NCBI GenBank assembly: GCA_026770615.1
Contig: MU631394.1
Coordinates: 278,257 to 295,727 of the forward strand
Direction of reading: 5' to 3'
Length of the DNA stretch: 17,471 bases
Source: Pavlovales sp. CCMP2436
Taxonomy: Eukaryota > Haptophyta > Pavlovophyceae > Pavlovales
The notes beneath the pieces were generated by a model that was not told the origin of the DNA, did not search any database, and saw nothing but the letters and a program-made list of their open reading frames with translations. A program made the translations under genes and the position numbers. The stretch's first letter is position 1; the number at the start of each line of letters is the position of its first letter. Below, in pieces: positions 9,229-16,386 of the stretch.

Positions 9229-12200
9229 TCGGCATGTATTTATAAATACATATAGCGGCAGGCAGTGCGCGCTGAGGTACACAGATTATAAAGTATAGTT
9301 ATTATGAATCTACTTATAGATTTATAAGAATACAATATATATCGGCAGCAGATTTATAATAATACAATATATATCGGCAGGCAGTGCGTACTGAGGTACA
9401 AAAAACATACTTTATAGTAATTATGGATCTACTTATAGATTTGTAAATATGTAAATCAAGGTAGTGCATACCGGGACACATACATCATGGTGTTCATACA
9501 TTTAAAATTCACCAATATAGTTATTCTGATATGGTGTGCATTGAGATACATAGATCAGAATATTCATCTACTCCCCCGCGCCATAAGTCCGGTCCCTCAG
9601 GTTACCCGCTATGTATGGGGGCCTTCCCGACGTCCCCGCCGGCTAAAAAGTTAGGGCCCGGTCGCCAACCCCGGAGGGCGCATTTGGGTTATTAATATTG
9701 CCCACTAAGAAAAAATAATAAGCGTAAATAAATACATTAATTAAATATATTCAAAAAATGGTAATTTTTTCAAATTTTGAGCACCCGGCCGTCTACGCCG
9801 CAGAGACCCGGATCCTAGCCGCGCTGCGCCTCGTAGGTGGTACGGCTGGTGTGTAGGGGGGCCTGGTGCTCGCCGAGGGTGCTCCCCCGAGCGCGCCATG
9901 TCGCCTTTGAGGCGCGCAGGTGCGGCCGTCGCGCCCTCGTTCACCTGTGACAGGGTGCGATCAGGTGGGTCTTCCAAGGAGAAGGGCAAACTGCTCACCT
10001 ATGAGACGCGTGACAGCTCCCCGGCATTCTCCCGGTTCCCGGGCATTCAGGGGGGCCGGGGAGCTGTCGCGCGTCTCATAGGTGAGCAGTTTGCCCTTCT
10101 CCTTCGAAGACCCACCTGATCGCACCCTGTCACAGGTGAACGAGGGCGCGACGGCCGCACCTGCGCGCCTCAAAGGCGACATGGCGCGCTCGGGGGAGCA
10201 CCCTCGGCGAGCACCAGGCCCCCCTACACACCAGTCGTACCACCTCCGAGGCGCAGCGCGGCTGGGATCCGGGTCTCCGTGGCGTAGACGGCCGGGTGCT
10301 CAAAAGTTGAAAAAATTACCATTTTTTGTATATATTTAACTAATGTATTTATTTACGCTTATTATTTTTTCTTAGTGGGCAATATTAAGCTACCCAAATG
10401 CGCCCTCTGGGGTTGGCGACCGGGCACTAAATTTTTAGCCGGCGGGGACGTCGGGAAGGCCCCCGTACGTAGCTTCCAACCTGAGGGACCGGACTTATGG
10501 CGCGGGGGAGTAGATGAATATTCTGATGTAGAAATGTATAAATCACAACATATTTTATAAATACACAAATAGATCTAGATTCATAAATAGATGTATATAT
10601 AAATCTGCTACGTGTTCGCCAATAAACTCACCTCTACCACCATCCCTGTTGAATCATGCTGAGCCGCTAATAATAATAATATAAATAAGGCAGCTCAGTT
10701 CATTTTTTTTTTTTTTTTTTTTTTACATGATCGCTCGCTATTTAGTTATTTATTTTAGGTACATAACTTCAAAGAATTCAAGATCGAATGATCATACTAT
10801 GAAGTCATACGCCAGGAACAAAAACTACGTGATATGCATATACATATTTAGTTATATTGAGTTATTTTAGTTGAGCACCTCCGTATGCGCGCGAGAGCCG
10901 CAGTATCACTTAATACTTTTTTTTTTTTTTTTTTCTATGATCACTCGATATTTAGTTATTCTAGATGACAAAAGAACTACTATTAAAAAAGTGAATCACC
11001 TCAGTACGCGTGCGAGAGCCGCAGTTGCGCCGCATTCGGCTGCGAGCGCCACATTCCGCTCCGAGCGGCAGACGGCCCACAGCGCGCAGCCGGCGTACGC
11101 GCTCACCGCCCCGCTCGGCTGCAGCGCGCGCACGAGCGCAGACATCGCAGGTGCGCTCAGCGGCATGTACAGCGGCGTGTGGTACGGGCGCACCACTGCG
11201 GACCCGCCCTCCGCACCGTCGGCTGCCAGCGCCTGTTTTGTGTGTTTTTTGTATTTTTTGTTCGTATTCGTATTCTTGTGAGTGCTGCTGCTGCTGCTGC
11301 TGCTAATATTCTTCTAATTCTTCTGAATATGAAGATGATTACCGTGCTGCTGCTGTTGTTGTTGTTGGTATTGCTATGATTATTGTTCTTCTGGATACTC
11401 AGATGATTAGTTATTGAGTACCTCCTTCTTCGCCTCGACGCGCATCTCCGGTATTCTTCTTCTTTTTAATTATTGATAATTCTTCTTCTAAATGATAAGA
11501 TAAGTACCTCCTCCTCCTCGACGCGCATCTCATTGTTGTACTTATTATTATTATTATTCAGATGGTTAGTTATTGAGTACCTCCGCGTCCTCCGCCGCCT
11601 CGACGCGCATGTGCGGCTCGCCCAACGCCCGCAGCTCAAGCGCGCGGCTGTAATGAATTACTTAGTTATTGCAGTGAGTTATTATAGTACTTATTGATTA
11701 CCTCCTCCTCTCCCCTCGAGCACGCGGCTGTTACGAATGAGTTCGTTATTGATTGTAAGGAATACCTATAGTATTCTGATAAAATTAAGCAGGATTAGTT
11801 ACTTAGTTATTACAGTGAGTTATGATATCATGAAAGCCAATTCCCTCAACGCCTAGGGTGTTTGCGGGTGTGTTGAAGGGTCATATTAACTAACTAACAG
11901 TGGTTTATTAATGACCTCCTCCTCTCCCCGCAGCTCAAGCTCGCGGCTATTGTGAATTAGTTAGTTATTAATTATAATGAACACCTATAGCATTCTGATA
12001 AAATTAAGCAGAATTAGTTACTTAGTTATTGCAATTAGATTTTAAGTACCTCCTCCTCTCCCCTCGGCTGCCAGAAGTTCAAATCAGGAAATGAAGTAAA
12101 AAAAAGGATGAGAAGGATTGTAAATATTATAATAATGGCGATGATGATGATGATCATCATAATTATTACAAAAAGAAGGATGAGAAGGATTACGATCAAA

Positions 12201-15200
12201 AAGAATCATAAGAAAGGCTGCAGGTATTATGACATGTAACAACAACAAAAAAACCTGCGCAGCTCGCCCAATAAGTAACAACATGATTGTTAATATCACA
12301 CAGCATGCACACACACAACACACACACAACGCACAACACACATCAAATCATCAAATTAAAATAAATTAATAGTAATAATAATAATAATAATTAGAATAAA
12401 ACCTGCGTAGCTCGCCCAAGAAGTAATAAAAATATGATGGTTAATATCACACAACACACACACACACACACAACACACACACACGCACACACACAACACG
12501 AACCTGCGCAGCTCGCCCATCGCGCGCAGTTCGGGCAGCGCGAGCAGCCGCAGCAGCGCCGCGCCCAGGTTGAGAGCCAGCATCGAGTCCGGGACAGCCA
12601 GGTCCGGGAGCCCCGGGTCCGCGGGGGGGCCGAGCGCCTCCTCGCCCTCGCCCGCTGCGCCCACGGCCGCGGGCGACGCGTCGGCGACTACCGCAGACGG
12701 ACGCCGCGAACCGCCGGCCGGCGCCGTGCCGGGACGCGCAGGCTTAGGCCTGGCCGCCGCCGCCGCCGCGTGCGGCCGAGCGTCCATCACCTGAACGAGC
12801 AGGCGGCACACACGCTCCACGCCACCCTACAATTTTTATTAGATCCAGATGTATAATAAAGCTCTAATTAGTAATAGTTAGAATAACGCTCGACGCCACC
12901 CTACTCAGAATCAGATTTATAATAATTATTATGAATAATATGAACAATCATAACATTATTCACAATAATAACAACAAAAAGAACAAACAAGAGAATACGA
13001 ACACTAATAGTCATATTCCTCATATTAGAATGACGTGCGCTGTGCGCAGCTCGCCGAGCCTGCCCCTTACATAAATATGCATAAATGTATATAAATTAAT
13101 AAATGTAAATGAATATCAATGATTAAATACATAAATATAGAGAAAAAAAAAAAATCAAGCATCCCGCCTGCACGAGTGCGCGCTGCTCCGCCTCGTCGGC
13201 CACCCAGTGCGCCAGCGCGGCCGCCGCCCCGTCGGCGAGGCGCAGCTGGTGCCACAACGCCTCGCGCGCGCTAATAATCATCATAATCATCATCATCATA
13301 ATTGTTAGTATGAGAATGAGAGCATGCTACCAAGAAGAACAGCAAAACAATCACAAAACCGCGAATAACAACAACAATTTTTTTTTTTTTTTCTAGTAGC
13401 AGAAGCCGCACCTGTCTCGTGCGTCGTTCGCATCCTCCGCCGCAGCCGCCAGCGCGTCGCCCCCCGCCAGCGCGGCGAGGTGCGCGGCGGCAGATACCTG
13501 CGCCTGTTGTTAGAATGATGATGATGATGATGATGATTAGTAGTATTCGTAGTATTCGTAGTATTCGTAGTATTCGTAGTATTCGTGGTATTCGTGTTAT
13601 GATTAGTGTCATTAGTGTCAGGGTTAGTATTCGTATTCGTATGAGTAGTAAAAGCTTTTACTTCGTTAGGAGTATCAGGACCATTAGGATGATTAATGTA
13701 TTAATTTATGATTCCTACCGCGTGCGCCTCTGCTGCGAGTACGGTGGGCGACAAGTAATGTGTCCTGTGTTAGGATTCGTAGGAGTATTAGGATTATAAG
13801 TTTATGTATTAATTTAAATATTAATTTGACAACTTAATATTTTATAAAATTATGATTCTTCTTACCGCGTGCGCCTCTGCTGCGAGTGCGGGGGGCAAAG
13901 CCTCAACTGCGCGCAGCAGGGGCTCGCACACTAGCGAGGCGGCGCCTATTAATTTAATTATTAGTGCTCATTATATGGTAAGTATCTGCATGTAAATAAT
14001 ATTGTCGCACACCAGCGAGGCGACGCCTAATAATTAAATTATTATGATTATTGCTAATCATCGCCATCATCATCATCATCGTTATCAACTGAACAACAAC
14101 AACAACAACAAACGCCGTACCTCGGTCGCGGTGCGCGACCGACGGCCTGAGGCTCGTCAGCACCCCCGCGGCGAGCTCGGCGGAGCGGTGGGCCCACGCC
14201 GGGGGGGGCAGCGTGCCCCGGCCGGCGGCGGCACGCGCGCGGTGCGCCGCGTACGAGGTGGAGTCGGGCACGCGGTCGCGCCACAGCGGCGCGCCCGCGC
14301 GCGTGCCGGCGACGACGAGCTTAGCGAGCAGTGGCAGCAGACCCGCTGCCTGCTCCTTGGGCGGCGGCGGCAGCTCGGGGGGGGGCGCGGCGGGGGCGCT
14401 GCGGTAGCTGCCATACGGCTTGCCCCGCCCCGGCACCTCTGGGGGCGGGAGCGGGGGCGGCGGCGGCGGCGGCGGCGGGACGGGCAGCTCGATGGGCAGG
14501 CCGACTGTGGCGTGCATCCCCGCCACGCCCCACGCGGCCACGAGAGCGGACTCGAGCAGGCTCAGCTCGACGAACGGCGGCAGCGCCGGCCACTGTGACG
14601 CCTGCCCGCCGCCCGCCGCCCCGACCGCCGCCGAGCGCGCGAAGGGGAGCTGCGCGAGCACCTCGGCGAGCGGCCCGAGCAGCAGGCCGGCAGGCACGCG
14701 CCCGAGCAGCGTCACGGAGCGCGCCTTCGCGGCCTGGCGCGCAAGCGGGCGGAGGAAGCGGAGCACCCACGCCAGCGCGGAGGCGGCCGAGGCGCGCACG
14801 GCCATGCCCGCGACCCGGTCGGCCGCAAGCTCGGCGAGCGGGGCGCACCCACCGTCCGCAACGAGCTCAACGCAGGCGGCGGCGGAGTGGCGCAGCGCGG
14901 ACGAGAGCGCCGCCATCGCGCAGCGGCGCACGTCCGCGGGCGCGTTCAGCGCCACGAGGGCGAGCAGGTGCGCGTTGCCACCGAGGCGCGCGTGCTCGGC
15001 CAGCGCATCGTCCGCGCGGAGCAAGAGGCCGAGCAGAAGCAGCAGCTCGTCGAGCTCTGTGGCGTCCACGGGCTCGACCATCGCGAAGAACTCGCCGTTC
15101 TCCGCCGGCTCCCTGCTCTCCGCGCCACGCGCGGGCGGCTGCGCGTCCGTGTCGCCGTCCGTGGAGGCGCGTGCGGCCTGGGCCCGCCCTCGCTTCTCCG

Positions 15201-16204
15201 CGGCGAGAAAGTGGTGGAACTGAAAGTGTAGCGCGCGCACGAGCTCGACCAACGGCAGGGAGCCCGCCGCGCCGTTTTGCACCGCCATCTCAGTCTCGGC
15301 GAACTGTTGTTCATGAGTGTGGGGCAGGTTCGGATTCGGATCAGGGTGCGGGGGGGGTATGTGGGTGGGCTCTAGGACAAAGGCTTACCATCGCCAATGC
15401 CGACGCGCAGTTCACGCGCAGCTCGCGCGAGTGCGGCGCCTGCAGGCCGGCGACGAGCAGCGGCAGCGCCTCCGCCAACTCGGCATGATTCACGACTTGG
15501 CACGCGAGCTCCCACGCAGTGTGCGCAGCCAGCACGGCATTCGCGCCGTGCTGCAGCAGCCCAGTGGTGATGCTCACCACGATCGTCCGCCGCTGGTCAA
15601 CTTTGCGCTCGGCAGCCTCGACCTCCCACTCGCTCAGCCGCGCGAGCAACGCGGCGTGATTTTGGATGACGCGCGCGCCCGCTTCGGATAGGTCGCGCAG
15701 TTCACCGAAACGCGTTGGGTTGCCGTTCCAGCCGATCTCGGCGATGACTCGGCGAACAAAGAGCACGTACAGGTCGTCCGCCCGCGCGCGCTCGCTGGCG
15801 GTGATACCGAGCAATGCGGACGTTTCCCCGTCGCTGCTCCAGTGGACCTGCACGTCCACGGCGCCCTCCTCGTCGCCTCTGTTGATCGAGCGGCCGACGG
15901 TCATCCGGTTTGCGAGTCGCTTAGCCGCACCCCAGCGCGCCGGAATCGCTTGCTCGAGCGGCCGCGGTGGCGCAATCGGGTCGCGCTCTCGCCTCTCTCG
16001 AGCGGTCTCCGCGAGCGAATCTAGCACGCGTGCGGTGCGGTAGGTGAGCCGCTTGCTGCCAGTTACCGCCTCGAGCGCGTTGAGCGCCATGACCGTGCCG
16101 CGCGACGTGCGCCTCACGGCGCTGACCGCCTCCCACCCGCTGGGGACGTCGGCCTCTGTGGATCGCTGCATGGCCATGGGTTCCATCGGATGCCTTGGTT
16201 CCAT
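2312..16204 (-). CDS. Very large ARM-repeat protein with C-terminal EF-hand module (16 exons, about 2738 aa)
   Basis: Exons (minus strand, high to low): 16204-15389, 15303-14121, 13945-13866, 13503-13412, 13270-13168, 12826-12504, 11647-11581, 11232-11000, 9144-9018, 8858-7515, 7217-5208, 4580-4381, 4244-4006, 3898-3135, 3039-2830, 2737-2312. The total is 8217 nt, 2738 codons plus TGA. Every junction is phase-compatible and the protein reads sensibly across it (for example FVADE|VNRRNK; ALAM|FAET). All junctions have GT and AG borders except the donor after exon 5, where GC at 13167 or GT at 13173 are both possible. ARM repeats are protein-binding alpha-solenoids; the EF-hand binds calcium. 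The pairing suggests a large scaffold, perhaps flagellar, but I do not recognise a named family. The start is the first in-frame ATG. Splitting into two genes is possible, though no internal stop, start or promoter demands it. Confidence 0.75.
3099..3117. repeat. Poly-A run (poly-T on the coding strand) in intron 14
   Basis: Nineteen A in a row on the plus strand lie just after the donor side of the 95-bp intron at 3134-3040. Confidence 0.9.
4585..4675. repeat. TA microsatellite followed by poly-T, at the 3' end of intron 11
   Basis: About 68 bp of TATATA with occasional C or G interruptions is followed by a run of about 23 T. It directly abuts the acceptor of exon 12 (exon start 4580), so on the coding strand this intron ends in TATATATGCCAG with no conventional polypyrimidine tract. 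Confidence 0.9.
4676..5207. other. Intron 11 body: AT-rich with GC-rich islands and a 56-bp-period repeat
   Basis: Mostly AT-rich triplet-like sequence (AATAAT, ATCATT). Bases 5010-5052 and 5066-5108 are diverged tandem copies, both starting CTGCGGCACCT. Two further GC-rich islands at about 4735-4752 and 4849-4868 resemble each other (GTCGCTGGCGGGTGAT against GTCGGCGGGCGGATGA). Unlike the islands in introns 2-8 they do not obviously match the flanking exon edges. Confidence 0.6.
5208..7217 (-). CDS. Exon 11: long disordered basic region with RPxSAG motifs (part of the large gene)
   Basis: 670 codons, residues 1457-2126, the longest exon. It starts VLSHLASNRQNRLLMYRAEL, completing the ARM unit of exon 10. 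Next are an acidic stretch, Gly-rich low complexity (GSGGGSGGGYGSDGD), and a long Ser/Arg/Ala/Pro region with recurring RPASAG, RPQSAG, RPASAG and RPSSAG motifs plus [ST]PR sites. Such basic, Pro/Ser-rich tracts are common in microtubule- or axoneme-associated proteins; that is inference. A short helix-forming stretch (AKQAAAIARYERAERVEAAR) precedes the end, which reads EHVFQ|GTCTTT. Confidence 0.8.
7218..7310. repeat. 14-bp tandem repeat forming the 3' end of intron 10
   Basis: Copies of CAGGCAGGCAGTCA (plus strand) run up to the acceptor of exon 11. On the coding strand they read TGACTGCCTGCCTG and end in CTGCCTGCAG, so the tandem array itself supplies a C/T-rich tract and several CTGCCTG decoys of the real acceptor. 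The rest of the intron (7311-7514) holds no other feature. Confidence 0.8.
7515..8858 (-). CDS. Exon 10: Ala-rich linker, ARM repeats and basic TPR-motif segment (part of the large gene)
   Basis: 448 codons, residues 1009-1456, opening GALQLLLELAASQL after the acceptor ATATTGCAG. A low-complexity Ala/Pro stretch (DNA about 8600-8700) is followed by ARM helices, including VRTAATLSLVQLCTHEASMV, TCALALGELRRDGRFKAEL and LGARGLATIAL. A Ser/Thr-rich basic segment has repeated proline-directed sites (GSTPR, ASTPR, PATPR, AATPR). The end is an Ala-rich probable coiled coil leading into another ARM unit with EALGALVNLSVELETQRLL. It ends GCACAG|GTGCGA in phase 0. Confidence 0.8.
9018..13945 (-). CDS. 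Exons 3-9: short ARM exons separated by AT-rich introns (part of the large gene)
   Basis: Seven exons of 80, 92, about 103, 323, 67, 233 and 127 nt encode residues about 667-1008. Exon 3 reads AASLVCEPLLRAVEALPP; exon 5 has EALWHQLRLADG; exon 6 has GGVERVCRLLVQV followed by an Ala/Pro-rich linker; exon 8 carries a clear ARM unit (AYAGCALWAVCRSERNVALA, then ECGATAALARVL). Exon 9 encodes QRVAVWAELAARWAAWALCV. Exon 4 has two in-frame acceptors six bases apart (13503 or 13497). The introns here are the largest of the gene and contain the exon-edge copies listed separately. Confidence 0.75.
9187..9226. repeat. (AT)n microsatellite in intron 8
   Basis: About 20 AT dinucleotides lie between the true acceptor of exon 9 and its first upstream copy at 9254. 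Confidence 0.9.
9254..9550 (-). repeat. Four upstream copies of the exon 9 acceptor edge in intron 8
   Basis: The true exon 9 edge, 9127-9156, spans the end of the intron (GTGTACCTCAG) and the first exon bases (CGCGCACTGCCTGCCGCT). All 30 bases recur exactly at 9254-9283. A second copy at 9375-9400 differs at about two bases, a third at 9458-9480 is clearly decayed, and a fourth at 9533-9550 is only just recognisable. Intervening AT-rich sequence (ACTTATAGATTT, ACATA.TTCAT) is also repeated, so the copies come from tandem duplication across the junction. The first copy still has an intact AG acceptor. Confidence 0.85.
9554..10527. mobile_element. Giant near-perfect palindrome (foldback element) in intron 8
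   Basis: The left arm, 9554-10025, is the reverse complement of the right arm, 10055-10527, with one small indel and scattered substitutions (estimated above 90% identity by eye). The loop is about 29 bases (10026-10054). Arm ends are AT-rich; the core (about 9780-10300) is GC-rich. Mirrored open frames in the two arms are products of the palindrome and are not called as genes. No transposase and no clear target-site duplication were found. The outermost 17 bp (ATCAGAATATTCATCTA) look like host intron sequence belonging to the neighbouring exon-9 copies, so the inverted duplication seems to include some host DNA. If transcribed, this intron could form a hairpin of about 470 bp. Confidence 0.9.
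10640..10998. repeat. Poly-T-containing tandem duplication in intron 8
   Basis: Runs of 22 T (10703-10724) and 18 T (10917-10934) are each followed by nearly the same 26 bases (10725-10750 and 10935-10960, containing ATTTAGTTATT), a period of about 210 bp. The duplicated block also includes the exon 8 donor copy at 10877-10904. Confidence 0.8.
10877..10904 (-). repeat. Copy of the exon 8 donor edge in intron 8
   Basis: The last 26 bases of exon 8 (11025-11000, starting ACTGCGGCTCTCGC and ending GAG) recur at 10904-10879 with three substitutions. They are followed by GTGCTC, where the true donor has GTGATT. The copy therefore retains an intact candidate GT donor 121 bases downstream of the real one. 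Confidence 0.85.
11283..11305. repeat. (CTG)n trinucleotide repeat in intron 7
   Basis: About seven CTG units on the plus strand, CAG on the coding strand, followed by more degenerate CTG/TTG runs at 11345-11370. Confidence 0.85.
11422..12067 (-). repeat. Array of exon 7-like micro-exons around the true 67-nt exon 7
   Basis: Coding-strand order: 12067-12050 (18 nt), 11946-11916 (31 nt), 11727-11702 (26 nt), true exon 7 11647-11581 (67 nt), 11528-11508 (21 nt), 11445-11422 (24 nt). Every one has AG immediately before and GT immediately after. The first three resemble the start of exon 7 (CCGCG.GCTTGAGCTGCGG) joined to a GAGAGGAGGAG end; the last two resemble its end (ATGCGCGTCGAGG). About 60 bp of upstream intron is duplicated with them (11760-11821 against 11978-12037). 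The three upstream lengths sum to 75 and the two downstream to 45, so including all of them keeps the frame without a stop. They may be dead duplicates or real alternative micro-exons. Confidence 0.8.
12253..12418 (-). repeat. Two copies of the exon 6 donor edge in intron 6
   Basis: The exon 6 end, GGGCGAGCTGCGCAG|GTT (donor GT at 12503-12502), recurs as GGGCGAGCTACGCAG|GTTTTA (12418-12401) and GGGCGAGCTGCGCAG|GTTTTT (12269-12253). Each copy is associated with the same TTAATATCACACA and CA-rich intron sequence, so the unit is a tandem duplication of exon end plus following intron (about 100-150 bp). Confidence 0.85.
12298..12498. repeat. (CA)n-rich tracts in intron 6
   Basis: Interrupted CACACA runs at about 12305-12342 and 12449-12498 belong to the duplicated exon-6-end units. 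Confidence 0.8.
12886..12905 (-). repeat. Copy of the exon 6 acceptor edge in intron 5
   Basis: The true exon 6 start, GTAG|GGTGGCGTGGAGCGT (first base 12826), recurs 74 bases upstream as GTAG|GGTGGCGTCGAGCGT (first base 12900). Similar AT-rich sequence (AGAT.TATAATAA) lies beside both. A further GC-rich island at 13027-13063 contains GGCGAGCTGCGCA, as at the end of exon 6. Confidence 0.8.
13514..13600. repeat. (ATG)n and 9-bp TATTCGTAG tandem repeats in intron 3
   Basis: About eight GAT/ATG triplets are followed by six copies of a 9-bp unit (AGTATTCGT). They begin about ten bases upstream of the exon 4 acceptor in coding-strand order. Confidence 0.9.
13707..13748 (-). repeat. Copy of the exon 3 donor edge in intron 3
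   Basis: The end of exon 3 (CTCGCAGCAGAGGCGCACGCG, then GTAAGAA and ATCATAA) recurs at 13748-13707 with an identical 21-base exon part and donor GTAGGAATCATAA. It is a copy of both exon end and donor, with an intact GT at 13718-13717. Confidence 0.9.
14004..14028 (-). repeat. Copy of the exon 3 acceptor edge in intron 2
   Basis: The true exon 3 start, AG|GCGCCGCCTCGCTAGTGTGCGA (first base 13945), recurs as AG|GCGTCGCCTCGCTGGTGTGCGA (first base 14026), with two substitutions. Both are preceded by TTAATT/AATTAA sequence. Exon 3 thus has echoes on both sides. Confidence 0.85.
14121..16204 (-). CDS. Exons 1-2: N-terminal region and first ARM block (part of the large gene)
   Basis: Residues 1-666. 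The start is MEPRHPMEPMAM, with four methionines in the first 12 codons. Residues about 225-300 form ARM-like helices (HTAWELACQVVN, RVNCASALAM). The intron at 15388-15304 (85 bp) is skipped in phase 0. Residues about 355-460 hold further ARM helices, with DVRRCAMAALSSAL and ELVADGGCAPLAELA. An acidic/Ala linker (about 308-345) carries no recognisable domain. A polyproline tract at about residues 547-562, encoded by GGC-type repeats near 14450-14476, separates the solenoid from a second Pro-rich linker. The exon ends CGAG|GTACGG in phase 1. Confidence 0.8.
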
Positions 16205-16214
16205 CGGATGGCTT
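16179..16214. repeat. 18-bp tandem duplication at the start of the large gene
   Basis: Two copies of GGTTCCATCGGATG.CTT (plus strand) lie head to tail. On the coding strand each contains an ATGGAACC, so the duplication created two in-frame start codons six codons apart (16204 and 16186). Which ATG is used cannot be decided. Confidence 0.8.
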
Positions 16215-16386
16215 GGTGCTAGGTCTCGTAGCTTGGCTCGAACGGCGAACGCGCACCCGTTTATCGGCTCGCCATTGTTTCTGAGCGGAAACTAACTAAC
16301 TTTGTAGACTCCAAGTTTCCGAACGGAAACAATGGAAACTAACAACTAACTTTCGGTCGCCATGAAACTGAATGGAAAGTTGGAAA
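16205..16386 (-). promoter_or_regulatory. Presumed 5' region of the large gene, with a short palindrome
   Basis: This 180-bp interval separates the start codon from the ankyrin-like fragment upstream. GTTTCCGAACGGAAAC at 16315-16330 is an inverted repeat of 7 bp with a 2-bp centre. GGAAACTAAC...TAACTTT is present twice (about 16287-16303 and 16333-16353). No TATA box was identified; promoter function is positional inference. Confidence 0.3.

Noticed and set aside
9741..10339. Mirrored open frames of 73-85 codons in the palindrome arms
   Set aside because: Each frame has a near-identical partner in the opposite arm because the DNA is an inverted repeat; no protein motif is visible and the frames run into AT-rich arm ends.
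11830..11880. Imperfect hairpin CCCTCAAC / GTTGAAGGG in intron 6
   Set aside because: Short arms with a bulge and a long loop; not distinguishable from chance.
12356..12503. Extension of exon 6 into a VCVCVC-type Cys/Val run
   Set aside because: This is the CA microsatellite of intron 6; the GT donor at 12503 is followed by copies of the same donor, and exon 7 joins in the correct phase.
9254..14028. CRISPR-like interpretation of the regularly recurring short repeats
   Set aside because: The repeats are irregularly spaced, diverged, inside eukaryotic introns, and each matches its own flanking exon edge.
14331..15488. 385-codon plus-strand frame opposite exon 2
   Set aside because: Arg/Ala/Pro-rich antisense shadow crossing a minus-strand intron; no conserved motif.
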